A stretch of DNA of 64,000 bases, taken from Umboniibacter marinipuniceus. GTDB lineage: Bacteria; Pseudomonadota; Gammaproteobacteria; Pseudomonadales; DSM-25080. The notes under the pieces were generated by a model. That model was not told where the DNA came from and did not search any database. It saw only the letters and a list, made by a program, of their open reading frames with translations. Positions 23,102 to 35,612 of this stretch are shown one piece after another. Made by a program: the position numbers and the translations under genes. The stretch covers positions 62,001 to 126,000 of the forward strand of contig NZ_REFJ01000001.1 of the NCBI RefSeq assembly GCF_003688415.1. Reading direction: 5' to 3'. Within the stretch, counting starts at the first letter, position 1, and every line of letters begins with the position of its first letter.

Positions 23102-24487
23102 CTAAAAGAAGCTAAAGCTCACCTGGAAGAGCTTTTCAATATCAGCCACATTCTTCTTGTTAACCAAGAACATGATTACGTGATCTTCAGACTGAACCCT
23201 GATGTGGTCATGGGCAATGAGCACCTCTTTCTTGCCGTCTATTTCGCGAACCAGCGCACCAATGGTTGTGCCCGGCGGTAGCTTCAGCTCAGAAAGCTTT
23301 CGGCCTACGACTTTAGAGGAGTGCTTATCGCCGTGCGCTACCACTTCGATTGCTTCAGCCGCCCCGCGGCGCAAACTGTGCACGTTAACAAAGTGTCCAC
23401 GGCGAACGTAGCGCAGCAATTTACCAATAGTGATCAACTGAGGTGAGATGGCGATATCAATTTCGCCACCCTGAACAAGATCTACATAGGATGGATTAGA
23501 AATTAGGGTGATGGTCTTCGTAGCACCTAATCGCTTCGCAAGCATTGAAGACATAATGTTTGCTTCGTCATCATTAGTCAGAGCGCAGAACACATCTGTG
23601 TCTTGAATATGCTCTTCCTTAAGTAGCTTTTCGTCTGTTGCACTGCCAGCGAGGACGACCGTTTTCGACAGGTCCTCTGAGAGGGTATAAGCCTGATCTG
23701 GATTAAACTCAATGAGTTTTACGTGAAAGTCCTTCTCGATGAGCTCCGCCAAACGCTTACCAATGTTACCGCCGCCAGCAATAGTAATCCGTCGATAAGG
23801 TTTATCTAGGCGCCGCAACTCACTCATTACCGCCGTAATGTCTTTGGCGTCGGCAATGAAAAAGACTTCGTCATCGGCTTCGATGATCGTGTCGCCCTCG
23901 GGCATAATGGCCTCACCGCGGCGAAAAATAGCGGCAACACGAGTGTCAACCGACGGCATATGATCGCGAATACTGCGCAATTTTTGATCCACTAATGGGC
24001 CACCATAATAGGCCTTCACTGCAACCAGCGAGACCATGCCGTCGGCAAAATCGAGCACCTGAAGGGCCCCGGGATTAATTAGCAGGCGATGGATGGCTTG
24101 AGTGACCAGGTCTTCCGGCGCGATACGAACATCAATAGGAATGTTGGTATCGGAGAATATTTCGTCTTTTAGCGTGTAGGCGGTGCTCCGAATTCGAGCA
24201 ATTTTGGTGGGTGTTCTGTAGAGTGCGTGAGCGATCTGACAGGCAACCATATTCACTTCGTCACTGTTGGTTACCGCAATCAACATTTCGGCATCAGCGC
24301 CGCCGGCAGCCTGCAAAATATCAGGATGGGAGCCGCAACCGATGACTACACCAATATCGAAACGCTCCTGCAGTTCGCGGAGCCGCTTCTCATTAGTGTC
24401 AACAATGGTGATATCGTTTTGTTCGTTTGCCAAGGTTTCAGCTAATGTACCGCCAACCTGACCGCCGCCTAGAATGATAATTTTCAT
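23102..24487 (-). CDS. trkA: Trk potassium uptake regulator TrkA
   Basis: Cytoplasmic NAD-binding gate of the Trk system. The 461-residue protein is a tandem of two RCK units. The first Rossmann motif is [13 protein letters not shown] (8-20), with a second copy [12 protein letters not shown], and each is followed by a TrkA_C domain. It lies between rsmB and trkH, transcribed with both. Confidence 0.97.
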   Translation of the reverse strand: MKIIILGGGQVGGTLAETLANEQNDITIVDTNEKRLRELQERFDIGVVIGCGSHPDILQAAGGADAEMLIAVTNSDEVNMVACQIAHALYRTPTKIARIRSTAYTLKDEIFSDTNIPIDVRIAPEDLVTQAIHRLLINPGALQVLDFADGMVSLVAVKAYYGGPLVDQKLRSIRDHMPSVDTRVAAIFRRGEAIMPEGDTIIEADDEVFFIADAKDITAVMSELRRLDKPYRRITIAGGGNIGKRLAELIEKDFHVKLIEFNPDQAYTLSEDLSKTVVLAGSATDEKLLKEEHIQDTDVFCALTNDDEANIMSSMLAKRLGATKTITLISNPSYVDLVQGGEIDIAISPQLITIGKLLRYVRRGHFVNVHSLRRGAAEAIEVVAHGDKHSSKVVGRKLSELKLPPGTTIGALVREIDGKKEVLIAHDHIRVQSEDHVIMFLVNKKNVADIEKLFQVSFSFF

Positions 24488-24503
24488 TATTTAGTAGCCT
24501 AGC

Positions 24504-25807
24504 CTACTGAGCACGCTTTTGTAACAGGCAGTAGTAAAACCCATCGTGGCCGCCGTCACTCGGAAACAGTTGTCTTCCATGCAGCGCTGGCGCTCCCCAC
24601 GAGGCGTTAATTGCCTCTTCAACAGCATCATCCGCCTTCTTTAGGAAAGTTGCAATAGTTTGCTCGTTCTCGGCTTTGAGTACCGAGCATGTTGCGTAGA
24701 GAAGTTTGCCGCCAGGCTTTAGCGTGCCCCAGACTTTTTCTAGGATGTTTAACTGAAGCTCACTGAGAGTTTTTATATCGGCTTTGCGGCGCAGGATTCG
24801 GATATCGGGGTGGCGACGAAGAACACCCGTTGCTGAACACGGGGCATCGAGGAGGATGCGGTCAAAGGGTTCTCCATCCCACCACGCGTTCAGATCGCCA
24901 GCGTCAGCAATGCTTAGCTCGGCGTGCAAGCCAAGGCGTTGCAAGTTTTCAGTGATACGAACAGCTCGATGTGGCTCCAGCTCAATAGCTTGGAGGCGTT
25001 GTTTTGCTTGGCGCTCTAAGAGATGACAAGTCTTCCCGCCCGGGGCGGCACAGGCATCGAGTACACGGGCGTTCTCGGGAATAGAAAGCAGCGACGCGCT
25101 CAATTGTGCCGCTTCATCTTGAACGGATACCCAGCCATCCTGCCAATGAGGTAGTTGTTCTACCCCAATGGGACTTTGCAAATAAATGCCCTCGGGCGAA
25201 TGCGCAGCCGGTGCCGCGGCAATATCGCTAGCAGTAAGCAGCCCAAGGTATTCATCACGACGGCAACGGCGCAGGTTCACCCTCAGTGTCATGGGCGCCC
25301 TACCATTATTCGCGGCAAAGATATCTTCTGCCTGCTCTGGCCAATCGGCCTCGATAGCTTGAGCCAACCAATTGGGATGGTTATGGTAGAAACCTGGCAT
25401 TCTATCTTGGCTGGGTGGGCTGACCGGATTACGCTGCATGCCTCGAAGCACACCATTGATGAGTCCTGTCGCCCACGGTTTCTTCAACGCTTTAGCAGCA
25501 CCGGCGGTTTCCCCAATGGCGGCGTGCGCTGGTACATCCGTATGGCGTAGCTGAAAAACGCCCAACATTAACAGCGCTTGGACATCTGAGTCCTTCGGTT
25601 TAAGCGGTTTATCAAGGCGTTGATCAATCAGATAGCTCAGCTCACGATAGTGTCTAAGCGTACCGTAACACAGCGCTTTCAACAGTGCCGCGTCACGCCC
25701 CTCTAAGTCTCCGGTAGCATTGCTTAACAAGCCCGTGAGGGAGCCTTTATGCTGGTAGATGGAGCTGATGATGCGTGCCGCACGAAGCCGAACCGAGGAT
25801 TTAGCCA
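24504..25807 (-). CDS. rsmB: 16S rRNA (cytosine967-C5)-methyltransferase RsmB
   Basis: Methylates C967 of 16S rRNA with SAM. It has an N-terminal NusB-like RNA-binding domain, then DACAAPGGKTCHL (SAM binding). The catalytic cysteine motif is LLDAPCSATGVLRRHPDI, and LLYATCSV follows. The start is uncertain. I place it at the TTG at 25805-25807, which overlaps the fmt stop and has AGG upstream, giving MAKSSVRLRAARII. An ATG at 25844 and a GTG at 25856 are in frame but lie inside fmt. It belongs to the def-fmt-rsmB-trkA-trkH series. Confidence 0.93.
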
Positions 25808-26748
25808 AAGTGTTTACCTGCTGTGAATAACTCGGGAGATCCATTGACGATGTCACTCACTGCCATGACCCGCTTGCCGGACCGCTGCAGCTGAGTAAGC
25901 TGCAGTGTGCCCTTTCCGGTGTTAACCACTAAGCCAGATTTGTCAGCGCTAATTACGGCGCCCTCGGCAGCATTAGCTGACACGGCTTCCTGGCTGATGA
26001 TGGCGGCGGTATGAACGCGAATCACTTCGTCATTAAATAGCGTCCACGCAATGGGAAATGGATTAAAGGCGCGAATTTTACGTTCAATCTCAACAACGTT
26101 AAGCGTCCAGTCAATCTTGCCTTCCTCTTTGCTGAGTTTGTGCGCGTAGTTCGCGAGCGAGTCGTCCTGGATTTCACCTTGAATTGGCCCGTTACGTAGC
26201 TTCTCTACCACTTCTTGCAGCTCAATGGTTCCCGCTGCAATAAGCTTATCGTGCAGGCTGCCAGCGGTTTCCGAAGGACTAATAGCTACCGTCAACTTGC
26301 TTAACATAGGGCCGGTATCTAGCCCCGCTTCCATTTGCATGATGGTGACGCCAGTTTGTTGGTCACCGGCTTCAATGCAGCGTTGGATCGGCGCGGCGCC
26401 GCGCCACCGAGGTAAAAGCGAGGCGTGGACATTAATACAACCCATTCTTGGCGTGTCTAGCACGCGCTGCGGTAGCAATAGCCCGTAGGCAACTACCACC
26501 ATCAGGTCCGCTTGGTAGGCCGAGAGTTTTGCTACGTCTTCATCAAGCTTAAAATTAAGCGGTTGCTCTACCGGTAGACCCGCTTCCAGCGCTAGCGCTT
26601 TAACGGGGCTGGGAACCAGCTTCTTGCCTCTTCCTGCACGTCGATCGGGCTGAGTGTAAACGGCAACTACCTCAATATTAGCAAGATCAAGGAGCGCTTG
26701 AAGGTGCGCAGCAGAAAAGTCAGGCGTGCCCGCGAAAATAATACGCAT
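25801..26748 (-). CDS. fmt: Methionyl-tRNA formyltransferase
   Basis: Formylates initiator Met-tRNA using 10-formyltetrahydrofolate. The 315-residue protein has IIFAGTPDFSAAHL at the N terminus, the folate-binding/catalytic loop SLLPRWRGAAPIQR and GVTIMQMEAGLDTGP. A C-terminal OB-type tRNA-binding domain follows. It starts two bases after def stops, and its end overlaps the rsmB start. Confidence 0.97.
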   Translation of the reverse strand: MRIIFAGTPDFSAAHLQALLDLANIEVVAVYTQPDRRAGRGKKLVPSPVKALALEAGLPVEQPLNFKLDEDVAKLSAYQADLMVVVAYGLLLPQRVLDTPRMGCINVHASLLPRWRGAAPIQRCIEAGDQQTGVTIMQMEAGLDTGPMLSKLTVAISPSETAGSLHDKLIAAGTIELQEVVEKLRNGPIQGEIQDDSLANYAHKLSKEEGKIDWTLNVVEIERKIRAFNPFPIAWTLFNDEVIRVHTAAIISQEAVSANAAEGAVISADKSGLVVNTGKGTLQLTQLQRSGKRVMAVSDIVNGSPELFTAGKHFG

Positions 26749-26750
26749 GA

Positions 26751-27260
26751 TTACTTGGCTTCCAAACGTTGCTGCTTTTCAAGTTTTTTGCGAATTCGAT
26801 TGCGCTTCATGGCAGAAACATAATCAACAAAGAGCTTGCCATTGAGGTGGTCTAGCTCGTGTTGGATACATACCGCCAACAAGCCATCCGGTTTAAGTTC
26901 AAACGATTCACCCTTGGCGTCGTAAGCTCTAACCACAATGTTTTCTGGCCGATCGACCTGTTCATAGAAGCCGGGCACAGATAGGCAGCCCTCGTCGTAC
27001 GGAGCCTCTGGGCCATCGAGCACTTCAATGGTAGGATTGATAAAGACTAGGGGGGAATCTCTTTCATCGGAGACGTCAATCACTACCACGCGTTGATGTA
27101 CATCAACCTGGGTTGCGGCAAGACCAACACCTGAGGCCTCATACATGGTCTCAATCATGTCTTGAACGAGTGTTTCTAATGCCTCGTCAAACACTTCAAC
27201 GGGCGCTGCGATGGTCCTCAAACGCGGGTCTGGGAACGTTAAAATATCTAAGATAGCCAT
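26751..27260 (-). CDS. def: Peptide deformylase
   Basis: Removes the formyl group from nascent proteins; an Fe2+/Zn2+ hydrolase. The 169-residue protein contains all three motifs in order: [18 protein letters not shown] (metal-binding Cys) and QHELDHLNG (metal-binding His pair and catalytic Glu). It leads def-fmt-rsmB on the minus strand, divergent from the LysM gene. Confidence 0.97.
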   Translation of the reverse strand: MAILDILTFPDPRLRTIAAPVEVFDEALETLVQDMIETMYEASGVGLAATQVDVHQRVVVIDVSDERDSPLVFINPTIEVLDGPEAPYDEGCLSVPGFYEQVDRPENIVVRAYDAKGESFELKPDGLLAVCIQHELDHLNGKLFVDYVSAMKRNRIRKKLEKQQRLEAK

Positions 27261-27426
27261 AAACTGTGTGACAAACTCCTAGTAAATACGCCGTTGGCGT
27301 TGCTAACATAGTATTAATTAAGCCAAGATGTAGTTGGCGAATTGCGAATTAAACGACATTAATTGTCTCTACCGCATTATACACTAATCCAAACCATCGC
27401 GGACTACTGCATAACAGGATGATTGA

Positions 27427-28443
27427 ATGAAAGCGAAAGCATTAGCATTGGCAGCAGGTTTCTTCCTAGGAGCTAACGCCGCAGCGTTAGATCTAGCTGA
27501 TAACCACCCAGACACCTACACGGTGGTGAAGGGCGATACGCTCTGGGATATTGCCGGAATTTTCCTCGATCAACCGTGGCAATGGCCGGAAATTTGGGTA
27601 GCCAACGATCAGATTGAAAACCCCCACCTCATTTACCCTGGCGATGTCTTACGCTTAGTTTATCGTGACGGTAAACCCGTTTTGGAAGTGGTTCGAACCA
27701 TTAAAATGAGCCCCGAGGTTCGTGTGGTTCAGTCCGCAGCACCTGTTACAACCATTCCATTGGAGCACATTGAGGCGTTCCTTCAGGGTGCACAGATCTT
27801 TCAGGATGAAGAAAGCTTCTTGGCCAACCCATATATGATTCAGGGTGCGCAGCAGAACTTAATTGTTGGTCAGGGACAGCAAGTCTTTGCCCGCGGAGAG
27901 TCAGGTTGGGCGGCAGCAGCGCAACATTACGGTGTTTATCGCGGCGGCAATACCTTGGTTGACCCTATTACCGAGGAAATCCTAGGCTTTGAGGCAGTAG
28001 AGATTGGCGCGCTAAGCGTATTAGATGAAGGTGATGACATTGCGCGCTTAGAAGTCACGCGCAGTCGAATGGAAATGCGCCCAGCGGATCGTGTGGTTGA
28101 GTTGAACCAAGAAGACTTAACGCCGCTTTATTACCCTGCCGCACCTAATGCGGAGATTGATGCCTTGATCTTAGCCGTTGATGGCGGCGTTAGTCAGGTG
28201 GGTAACATGAGTGTCGTGACGGTTAATAAAGGTGCACGTGAAGGCCTAGAGCCGGGTCATGTATTAGCTATTTGGAAAGCGGGTGAGGTAGTGCGAGACC
28301 CTGTCACAGGTGATGCTATTCAGCTTCCAGAGCAATATGCGGGCGTATTAATGATCTTTAAACCCTTTGATAAAATGAGCTACGCACTCGTCTTAGAGGC
28401 GGATCGACCACTTAAAGTAGGTGATTTTGTCCGCACGCCTTAG
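27427..28443 (+). CDS. LysM domain exported protein
   Basis: The 338-residue protein has a signal peptide (about 1-20, ending near ANAAA). It then has one LysM domain (about 31-77, TYTVVKGDTLWDIAGIFLDQ) that should bind peptidoglycan. The remaining 250 residues are the conserved extension of the gammaproteobacterial LysM protein encoded beside dprA and def. Its function is not established; a cell-envelope role is inferred. The 166-base gap upstream is the def/LysM divergent promoter region. dprA begins 29 bases downstream. Confidence 0.88.
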   Translation: MKAKALALAAGFFLGANAAALDLADNHPDTYTVVKGDTLWDIAGIFLDQPWQWPEIWVANDQIENPHLIYPGDVLRLVYRDGKPVLEVVRTIKMSPEVRVVQSAAPVTTIPLEHIEAFLQGAQIFQDEESFLANPYMIQGAQQNLIVGQGQQVFARGESGWAAAAQHYGVYRGGNTLVDPITEEILGFEAVEIGALSVLDEGDDIARLEVTRSRMEMRPADRVVELNQEDLTPLYYPAAPNAEIDALILAVDGGVSQVGNMSVVTVNKGAREGLEPGHVLAIWKAGEVVRDPVTGDAIQLPEQYAGVLMIFKPFDKMSYALVLEADRPLKVGDFVRTP

Positions 28444-28472
28444 TCGTTAGTGAGAGGTGGCTCGGAGAGATT

Positions 28473-29510
28473 ATGAGCCACTTATTACTAACGAAACTCT
28501 GGATTACTAGCGTACCCAAAATTCCCGATGCACTGCGTCGGGATTTTTTTCGCCTGGGCTATTTACCCTATGTCCCGCTCGCCTTCAAAGCACGTTATAT
28601 AGGCTGGCAGCAGGCACCCGAAAAAGATCCACTCTACTCACTGTTAACGGAAGCCGCTGAACAAGTAGCCAGCAAAACCCTTGTGGCGCTATTTTTGGGT
28701 GAGCCAGGATACCCCGCGCAGCTCACTCGTTTGAGCGATGCGCCTGTAGCGTTGTTCGTGCGAGGCAATGCTGAGGCACTCAACCAGCCACAGTTGGCGG
28801 TTGTAGGAAGCAGGCGTTGCAGTGCCCATGCAGCGGCGGTGTGTAGGCGCTGGTTGCCTGCGGTCTGTCATGCAAACATCGTTATTACCAGCGGCATGGC
28901 CTTAGGCGTTGATGGGCTTGCCCACGAGGCAGCGCTAGCGGCTGGAGGGCAGACCGTTGCGGTAATGGGATCGGGCATTGACTACTGCTATCCTCCCCAG
29001 CATCAAGCGCTCTACCAGCGGATCATGCAGTACGGTTGTATCGTGAGTGAGCGCCTTGGTAAGGTTCCACCACGACACTTTGACTTCCCGCGTCGCAATC
29101 GCATCATCGCTGGTCTAGCTGCCAGTACGTTAGTGGTAGAGGCAAGACTTCGATCAGGAAGCTTAATCACCGCCGATTTAGCGGCGCGTTTCGGGCGAGA
29201 GGTGCTAGCGGTGAGCGCCAGCCCGCTCGATGCCGCCGCGCTAGGCTGTCTTGAACTCATCCGTAACGGTGCCCGCCCAGCATTATCACCAGATTGCCTG
29301 ATTGAAAGCGTTTTGGCGCAACACCAATGGGACCATCAACCAACGCAGCAACTGTTGCTTGCCTTAGCTTCAGGCGGAGTTTCAAGCGATGAGCTCGCCC
29401 ACCACACAACATTAACGATGCCCGATGTTATTGCGGAATTGGCCACGCTGGAGGCTGAGGGTAAGGTGGAGCACCGAAGCGGTTTGTGGTTTCCAACTCA
29501 TATGGCCTGA
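28473..29510 (+). CDS. dprA: DNA processing protein DprA
   Basis: Binds incoming single-stranded DNA and loads RecA during natural transformation. The 345-residue protein has the Rossmann-type core VVGSRRCSAHAA, SGMALGVDGLAHEAAL, VMGSGIDYCYPPQH and FPRRNRIIAGL. A C-terminal winged-helix domain (about 285-345) follows. DprA is widely conserved even where transformation has not been shown. It is followed by a 160-base gap in which I see no gene. Confidence 0.94.
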   Translation: MSHLLLTKLWITSVPKIPDALRRDFFRLGYLPYVPLAFKARYIGWQQAPEKDPLYSLLTEAAEQVASKTLVALFLGEPGYPAQLTRLSDAPVALFVRGNAEALNQPQLAVVGSRRCSAHAAAVCRRWLPAVCHANIVITSGMALGVDGLAHEAALAAGGQTVAVMGSGIDYCYPPQHQALYQRIMQYGCIVSERLGKVPPRHFDFPRRNRIIAGLAASTLVVEARLRSGSLITADLAARFGREVLAVSASPLDAAALGCLELIRNGARPALSPDCLIESVLAQHQWDHQPTQQLLLALASGGVSSDELAHHTTLTMPDVIAELATLEAEGKVEHRSGLWFPTHMA

Positions 29511-29670
29511 TAAGCTAGCTCGGCCAAGCGCAAGCCCAGCGTTAACTTGCCTAGCACAATGTGCCCTGCTTTAAGGTCACTCAAAATCGCCAACACCCAA
29601 AAACGCGAAACAGGTGTTACAATCGCATACTAGTAAAGCTTGAGCACCAGCATGACGGACACCAGCAAGT

Positions 29671-30237
29671 ATGAGTAGCAACTTACTAAGCGCCTCTGAT
29701 CGGGCAAGAATTATCGCGCTATACCAATCAAATGGCGTCTTCGCCTATCCAACCGAAGCGGTTTGGGGGTTGGGTTGTAACCCCTTCAATCGCACGGCGG
29801 TGGAGCGGATTCTTGCGCTAAAAAAACGTCCAGAAGATAAGGGTTTGATTGTCGTGGCGGCTGATTTATCTCAACTTGAGGCGCACCTGGAATTAACCCC
29901 AGAAATTATCGCCCGCATCACCACACCGCAGTCGAGATCAACAACCTGGTTAGTGCCCTGCCCTGAGTCTATGCCAAGCTGGGTTCGCGGCACTCATACC
30001 CAGCTGGCTGTTCGCTTTAGTAACCATCCGCTTGTAAAGCTGCTGTGCGAAAGCGTGGCAGGCCCAATCATCTCAACCTCTGCGAACCCGGCAGGTTTGT
30101 CGGAAGCATTAAGCGAAGCCGAGACAAGAGCCTATTTCGGTGACGGTGTAGATTGCTATGTTCGTGGCAGCTTGGGTGATGATCCCCGCCCTTCACAGAT
30201 TATTGATAGTCAATCCGGCGCGATTTTACGCAGCTGA
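29671..30237 (+). CDS. tsaC: Threonylcarbamoyl-AMP synthase TsaC
   Basis: Makes threonylcarbamoyl-AMP for the t6A modification of ANN-decoding tRNAs. The 188-residue protein has AYPTEAVWGLGCNPFN near the N terminus, KKRPEDKGLIVVAADL, and STSANPAGLSEA late in the sequence, all landmarks of the short YrdC form. It precedes hemF by 12 bases, as in related genomes. Confidence 0.94.
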   Translation: MSSNLLSASDRARIIALYQSNGVFAYPTEAVWGLGCNPFNRTAVERILALKKRPEDKGLIVVAADLSQLEAHLELTPEIIARITTPQSRSTTWLVPCPESMPSWVRGTHTQLAVRFSNHPLVKLLCESVAGPIISTSANPAGLSEALSEAETRAYFGDGVDCYVRGSLGDDPRPSQIIDSQSGAILRS

Positions 30238-31973
<1,736 letters not shown>

Positions 31974-31981
31974 CTGTTGGC

Positions 31982-32521
31982 TTAGTTTTCGCTTAGGTAG
32001 TCATCTTTAAGTTTGACGTAGTTTCCAGCCGTGTACTTAAAGAATTTACGCTCCTTGTCTGTTAGGGGGCGTGCCTGTTTGGCGGGGCTTCCCATATACA
32101 CGTAGCCTGATTCAAGGCGTTTCCCTGGTGGTACGAGGGTGCCGGCACCAATGACCACTTGATCCTCAATCACGGCGCCATCTAACACTTTAGCGCCAAT
32201 GCCTATTAGCACCTCGTTGCCTACAGTACAGCCATGTAAACAAGCTTGATGGCCAATGGTCACATCATTGCCAATAGTCAGCGGGTAACCGTCTGGGTTG
32301 AAGGGGCCAGCGTGAGTGATGTGCAAAATAGCGCCGTCTTGTATCGAGGTTCTTTCGCCAATCCGAATGCGATGCATATCGCCGCGAATAACGGCCATTG
32401 GCCAAACCGATGAATCGTCACCGAGTGTGACATCACCAATAATTCGTGAGCTATCATCAACCAATACACGTGCGCCCAATACTGGTTGGCTACCTTTATA
32501 GCTAGATATGGCTTCTTTCAT
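31982..32521 (-). CDS. Gamma carbonic anhydrase family protein (YrdA type)
   Basis: Left-handed beta-helix protein of 179 residues with hexapeptide repeats across most of its length. The histidines expected for a metal site are visible at ILHITHAG and in GHQACLHGCTVGN. Family members bind Zn/Fe, but most YrdA types have unproven catalytic activity. It is divergent from prlC across a 77-base gap. Confidence 0.87.
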   Translation of the reverse strand: MKEAISSYKGSQPVLGARVLVDDSSRIIGDVTLGDDSSVWPMAVIRGDMHRIRIGERTSIQDGAILHITHAGPFNPDGYPLTIGNDVTIGHQACLHGCTVGNEVLIGIGAKVLDGAVIEDQVVIGAGTLVPPGKRLESGYVYMGSPAKQARPLTDKERKFFKYTAGNYVKLKDDYLSEN

Positions 32522-32598
32522 TCTGCACCCATTGTAAGCTGACTAATTGCCCCCATAATAACCTGTAAGCAAACGACAAAAAACTGAAAAGGCTGTTT

Positions 32599-34626
32599 AT
32601 GACGAATCCACTCATTGGTCCGCAAGCTACACCTCCCTTCCATCACTTTCCGATTGAGCAGGTAGAGACGACTATTAACGCAATGCTCAGCGATGCGCGT
32701 GCGCAGATAGCGAAGTTTGAAGTGGAGGACACCATTGATTGGCATTGGTTAGCGCGTATTGAGGCGCTCGATGACGAACTCAGCAGAGCTTGGTCGCCAG
32801 TCTCTCACCTCAATAATGTCTGCTCTACGGATGAGCTACGTAGCGCTCACGATCACTGCATTCAGGCATTAACAGCTTGGCACACCGAACGCGGTCAAAA
32901 TGAAAAACTGTTTAAGTGTTATCAACAGTTGGCGGCACGATCAGATGGAACGGTAGCTCAGCGCACCGCGGTTGAGCACGCGATACGTGGCTTCAAACTT
33001 TCGGGAATTGGCCTACCGGCTGAACAACAGCAGCGCATTGCCGAATTGAAGCAAAACTTGGCTCAACTCAGCAATGACTTCTCCAACAACTTGCTCGATT
33101 GTACCCAAGCTTGGACCGAACACCATGAGGACGCTAGTCAACTAGCGGGCTTGCCCGCGGCCAACCTAGCGGTAGCTAAGGCAGCAGCTACCGCCAAATC
33201 ATTAGCTGGCTACCTACTTACCCTAGATGCCCCGCAATATATGGCAGTAATGATGTTTGCTGACAATCGCGCGCTGCGCGAAAGGTTGCACAGAGCCTTC
33301 GTTTCCCGTGCTTCGAGTGCGCCACACCATGATGCTAAAACCGATAACAGCCACAACGTACAGCAGATTCTAACTGCGCGTGGAGAGCTGGCTGAATTGT
33401 TAGGTTTTGACAACTATGCGCAACTCAGCCTGGCCACCAAAATGGCCGAAAGTGAAGAGCAGGTACTCAACCTACTAAACGATCTTGCACAGCGTTCTTC
33501 TGCGCAGGCGAAGGCCGAATTCGCTGAGGTGGAGAGTTTCGCTTCAGAGCTCGGTTTGGCCCCTGTTCAACCGTGGGATGTGGCCTATGTTTCGGAGAAG
33601 ATTCGCCAACAGAACTACCAATTGTCACAGGAAGAACTTCGTCCCTACTTCCCAGTGGACCGTGTTGTAGGCGGCCTGTTCGAAGTCGTGAAGCGCTTGT
33701 TCAATGTTGACATCCAGCGAGACGACACCGTAGCGACTTGGCATAAGGATGTGGGTTACTACCACTTACTAAAACAGGGGCAGCCCATTGCTAGCTTCTA
33801 CTTTGATCTCTTTGCGCGTGAAGGTAAGCGCGGTGGTGCCTGGATGGACGATTGCCGAGTGCGTCGTGTGGACGAAAGCGGTACACAGCTCCCGGTGGCC
33901 TACTTAACCTGTAACTTCACCCCGCCCAGTGATGAGATTCCAAGCCTGTTATCGCACGATGAAGTCACCACACTGTTTCACGAGTTTGGGCATGGTTTAC
34001 ATCATATGTTGACCGAAATTGACGTGCCGGCCGTATCAGGTATTAATGGCGTGGCCTGGGATGCGGTGGAACTACCTTCTCAGCTGCTTGAAAACTGGTG
34101 CTGGGAGCCAGAGGTCATTCCGCTAATCTCAGCGCACTACGAAACTGGCGAAGCCCTGCCTCAGGCATTGCTAGAAAAATTGCTAGCGGCGAAGAACTTC
34201 CAGTCCGCTCTTTTCATGGTGCGTCAGCTAGAGTTTGCTATTTACGATTTTGAGCTACACGCAGAAACGCGTGCTGCCGCAACACCGAGTGCGCTGGAAA
34301 AGTTGGCGGAAATCCGTGCCCGCTTATCCATTGTGCCAGCTGTTGCTGAAAACGCTTTTCCGCTATCGTTTGCGCATATTTTCGCCGGCGGTTATGCGGC
34401 GGGTTACTACAGTTATAAATGGGCAGAAGTCTTGTCAGCAGACGCCTATTCGCTTTTCGAGGAGCTGGGGATCTTTAGCGAGGCAGCCGCAGCTAAATTG
34501 TTCAATTGTATTTTAAGTCGGGGTGGTTCTGAGCCTGCAGCGGATCTCTATCGAGAATTTAGAGGTCGCGATGCAACCATCGATGCCCTACTTCGCCATA
34601 GCGGAATTGAGGAAGCTCATGTTTAA
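32599..34626 (+). CDS. prlC: Oligopeptidase A (M3 metallopeptidase)
   Basis: Cytoplasmic zinc endopeptidase that degrades short peptides, including cleaved signal peptides. The 675-residue protein carries the zinc motif TLFHEFGHGLHHML, with the third ligand region SGINGVAWDAVELPSQLLENW downstream, and a long helical N-terminal half. Length fits PrlC. The last eight bases overlap the next gene, as with yheV in relatives. Confidence 0.96.
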   Translation: MTNPLIGPQATPPFHHFPIEQVETTINAMLSDARAQIAKFEVEDTIDWHWLARIEALDDELSRAWSPVSHLNNVCSTDELRSAHDHCIQALTAWHTERGQNEKLFKCYQQLAARSDGTVAQRTAVEHAIRGFKLSGIGLPAEQQQRIAELKQNLAQLSNDFSNNLLDCTQAWTEHHEDASQLAGLPAANLAVAKAAATAKSLAGYLLTLDAPQYMAVMMFADNRALRERLHRAFVSRASSAPHHDAKTDNSHNVQQILTARGELAELLGFDNYAQLSLATKMAESEEQVLNLLNDLAQRSSAQAKAEFAEVESFASELGLAPVQPWDVAYVSEKIRQQNYQLSQEELRPYFPVDRVVGGLFEVVKRLFNVDIQRDDTVATWHKDVGYYHLLKQGQPIASFYFDLFAREGKRGGAWMDDCRVRRVDESGTQLPVAYLTCNFTPPSDEIPSLLSHDEVTTLFHEFGHGLHHMLTEIDVPAVSGINGVAWDAVELPSQLLENWCWEPEVIPLISAHYETGEALPQALLEKLLAAKNFQSALFMVRQLEFAIYDFELHAETRAAATPSALEKLAEIRARLSIVPAVAENAFPLSFAHIFAGGYAAGYYSYKWAEVLSADAYSLFEELGIFSEAAAAKLFNCILSRGGSEPAADLYREFRGRDATIDALLRHSGIEEAHV

Positions 34627-34858
34627 GTCAAATAAGCGTTTCATTGCCGGTGCGGTGTGCCCTAAATGTAAGGCGCAGGATCGGCTGGTGATGTATCGCG
34701 AGGATGAAACCAACTATCGCGAGTGCATAGAGTGTGGTTTTAAGGATGAAATGCATATACATTCCGCCGGTGGCGAGCTAGAGACACGGGTTAATCGTAC
34801 CGAAGAAGAGAAGAAGTCGGCGGTGCAGATTATTGACCTCTCTGGTCTGAAAAAATAG
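34619..34858 (+). CDS. yheV: YheV family putative zinc-ribbon protein
   Basis: The 79-residue protein starts at the ATG at 34619 inside the end of prlC. It has two CxxC knuckles, CPKC and CIEC, about 25 residues apart, which should bind one metal. A longer reading starting at 34523 would lie mostly within prlC and was rejected. The family accompanies prlC in many gammaproteobacteria and has no settled function. Confidence 0.85.
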   Translation: MFKSNKRFIAGAVCPKCKAQDRLVMYREDETNYRECIECGFKDEMHIHSAGGELETRVNRTEEEKKSAVQIIDLSGLKK

Positions 34859-34925
34859 CGGCTAACGCAATTCACCATTAACCACAGCAAAATTAAGACT
34901 AAGACTAGGGGCGAACGGGGAATCA

Positions 34926-35612
34926 ATGCAAAGCAATTCGCAACAGTTTAAGCGCGGCTCGCTCGCAATGATGCCGCTAAGCCTCATTGTGCTGCCTTGG
35001 GGAGTTCTCACCGGCTCATTAGCAATGGATGCTGGGTTGGGTGAGCTGAGTGCCGTAGCGATGAGTCTATTGGTGTTCGCGGGTGCTGCACAATTGGTAG
35101 CCTTGGGGTTAATAAAGGCCGGCGCAGGGATTTTTACCATCCTTCTCACTACCCTGTTCATCACCTCTAGGCACTTTCTCTACGGCGTCGCCATGCGATC
35201 AAAAATTTCCAGTAGGCCGTTAAATTGGCGTCTCTCTCTGGGTTTTCTCCTTACCGATGAGCTGTTTGCTGTCTGCGGCATGCAACGCGATGAAGACTTC
35301 AATCTTTGGTTTGCCCTCGGCGCTGGATTGAGCTTCTATGTTGCGTGGAATCTTTCCACTATCGGAGGCATTTTATTGGCCTCTCAAGTGCCGGAGCTCT
35401 CCGAGTACGGCTTGGAGTTCGCGATCGCAGCCATTTTTATCGCCATGGTTGCGCCAGGCGTTAAGACCTGGGCCGCCGCAACGGCAGTGGGGGTGGCGCT
35501 ACTACTCTCAGTTGTCTTTAGTCTATTTGAAATACCGGCAGCCATTGTACTAGCTAGCTTAGTGGCTATGACCTGCGCATACTTCGTGGACAGTGTGGAG
35601 CGTGCCCAATGA
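34926..35612 (+). CDS. azlC: AzlC family branched-chain amino acid exporter, large subunit
   Basis: The 228-residue membrane protein has about five hydrophobic helices. It shows the AzlC landmarks MPLSLIVLPWGVLTGSLAMDAG, FAGAAQLVALGLI and TLFITSRHFLYGVAM. With AzlD it exports branched-chain amino acids or analogues in known examples; the substrate here is unproven. It ends by overlapping azlD (ATGA). Confidence 0.9.
   Translation: MQSNSQQFKRGSLAMMPLSLIVLPWGVLTGSLAMDAGLGELSAVAMSLLVFAGAAQLVALGLIKAGAGIFTILLTTLFITSRHFLYGVAMRSKISSRPLNWRLSLGFLLTDELFAVCGMQRDEDFNLWFALGAGLSFYVAWNLSTIGGILLASQVPELSEYGLEFAIAAIFIAMVAPGVKTWAAATAVGVALLLSVVFSLFEIPAAIVLASLVAMTCAYFVDSVERAQ

Noticed and set aside
34523-34618. 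32-residue N-terminal extension of the yheV gene
   Set aside because: It lies wholly inside prlC in another frame and is not part of the zinc-ribbon family; ATG at 34619 fits.
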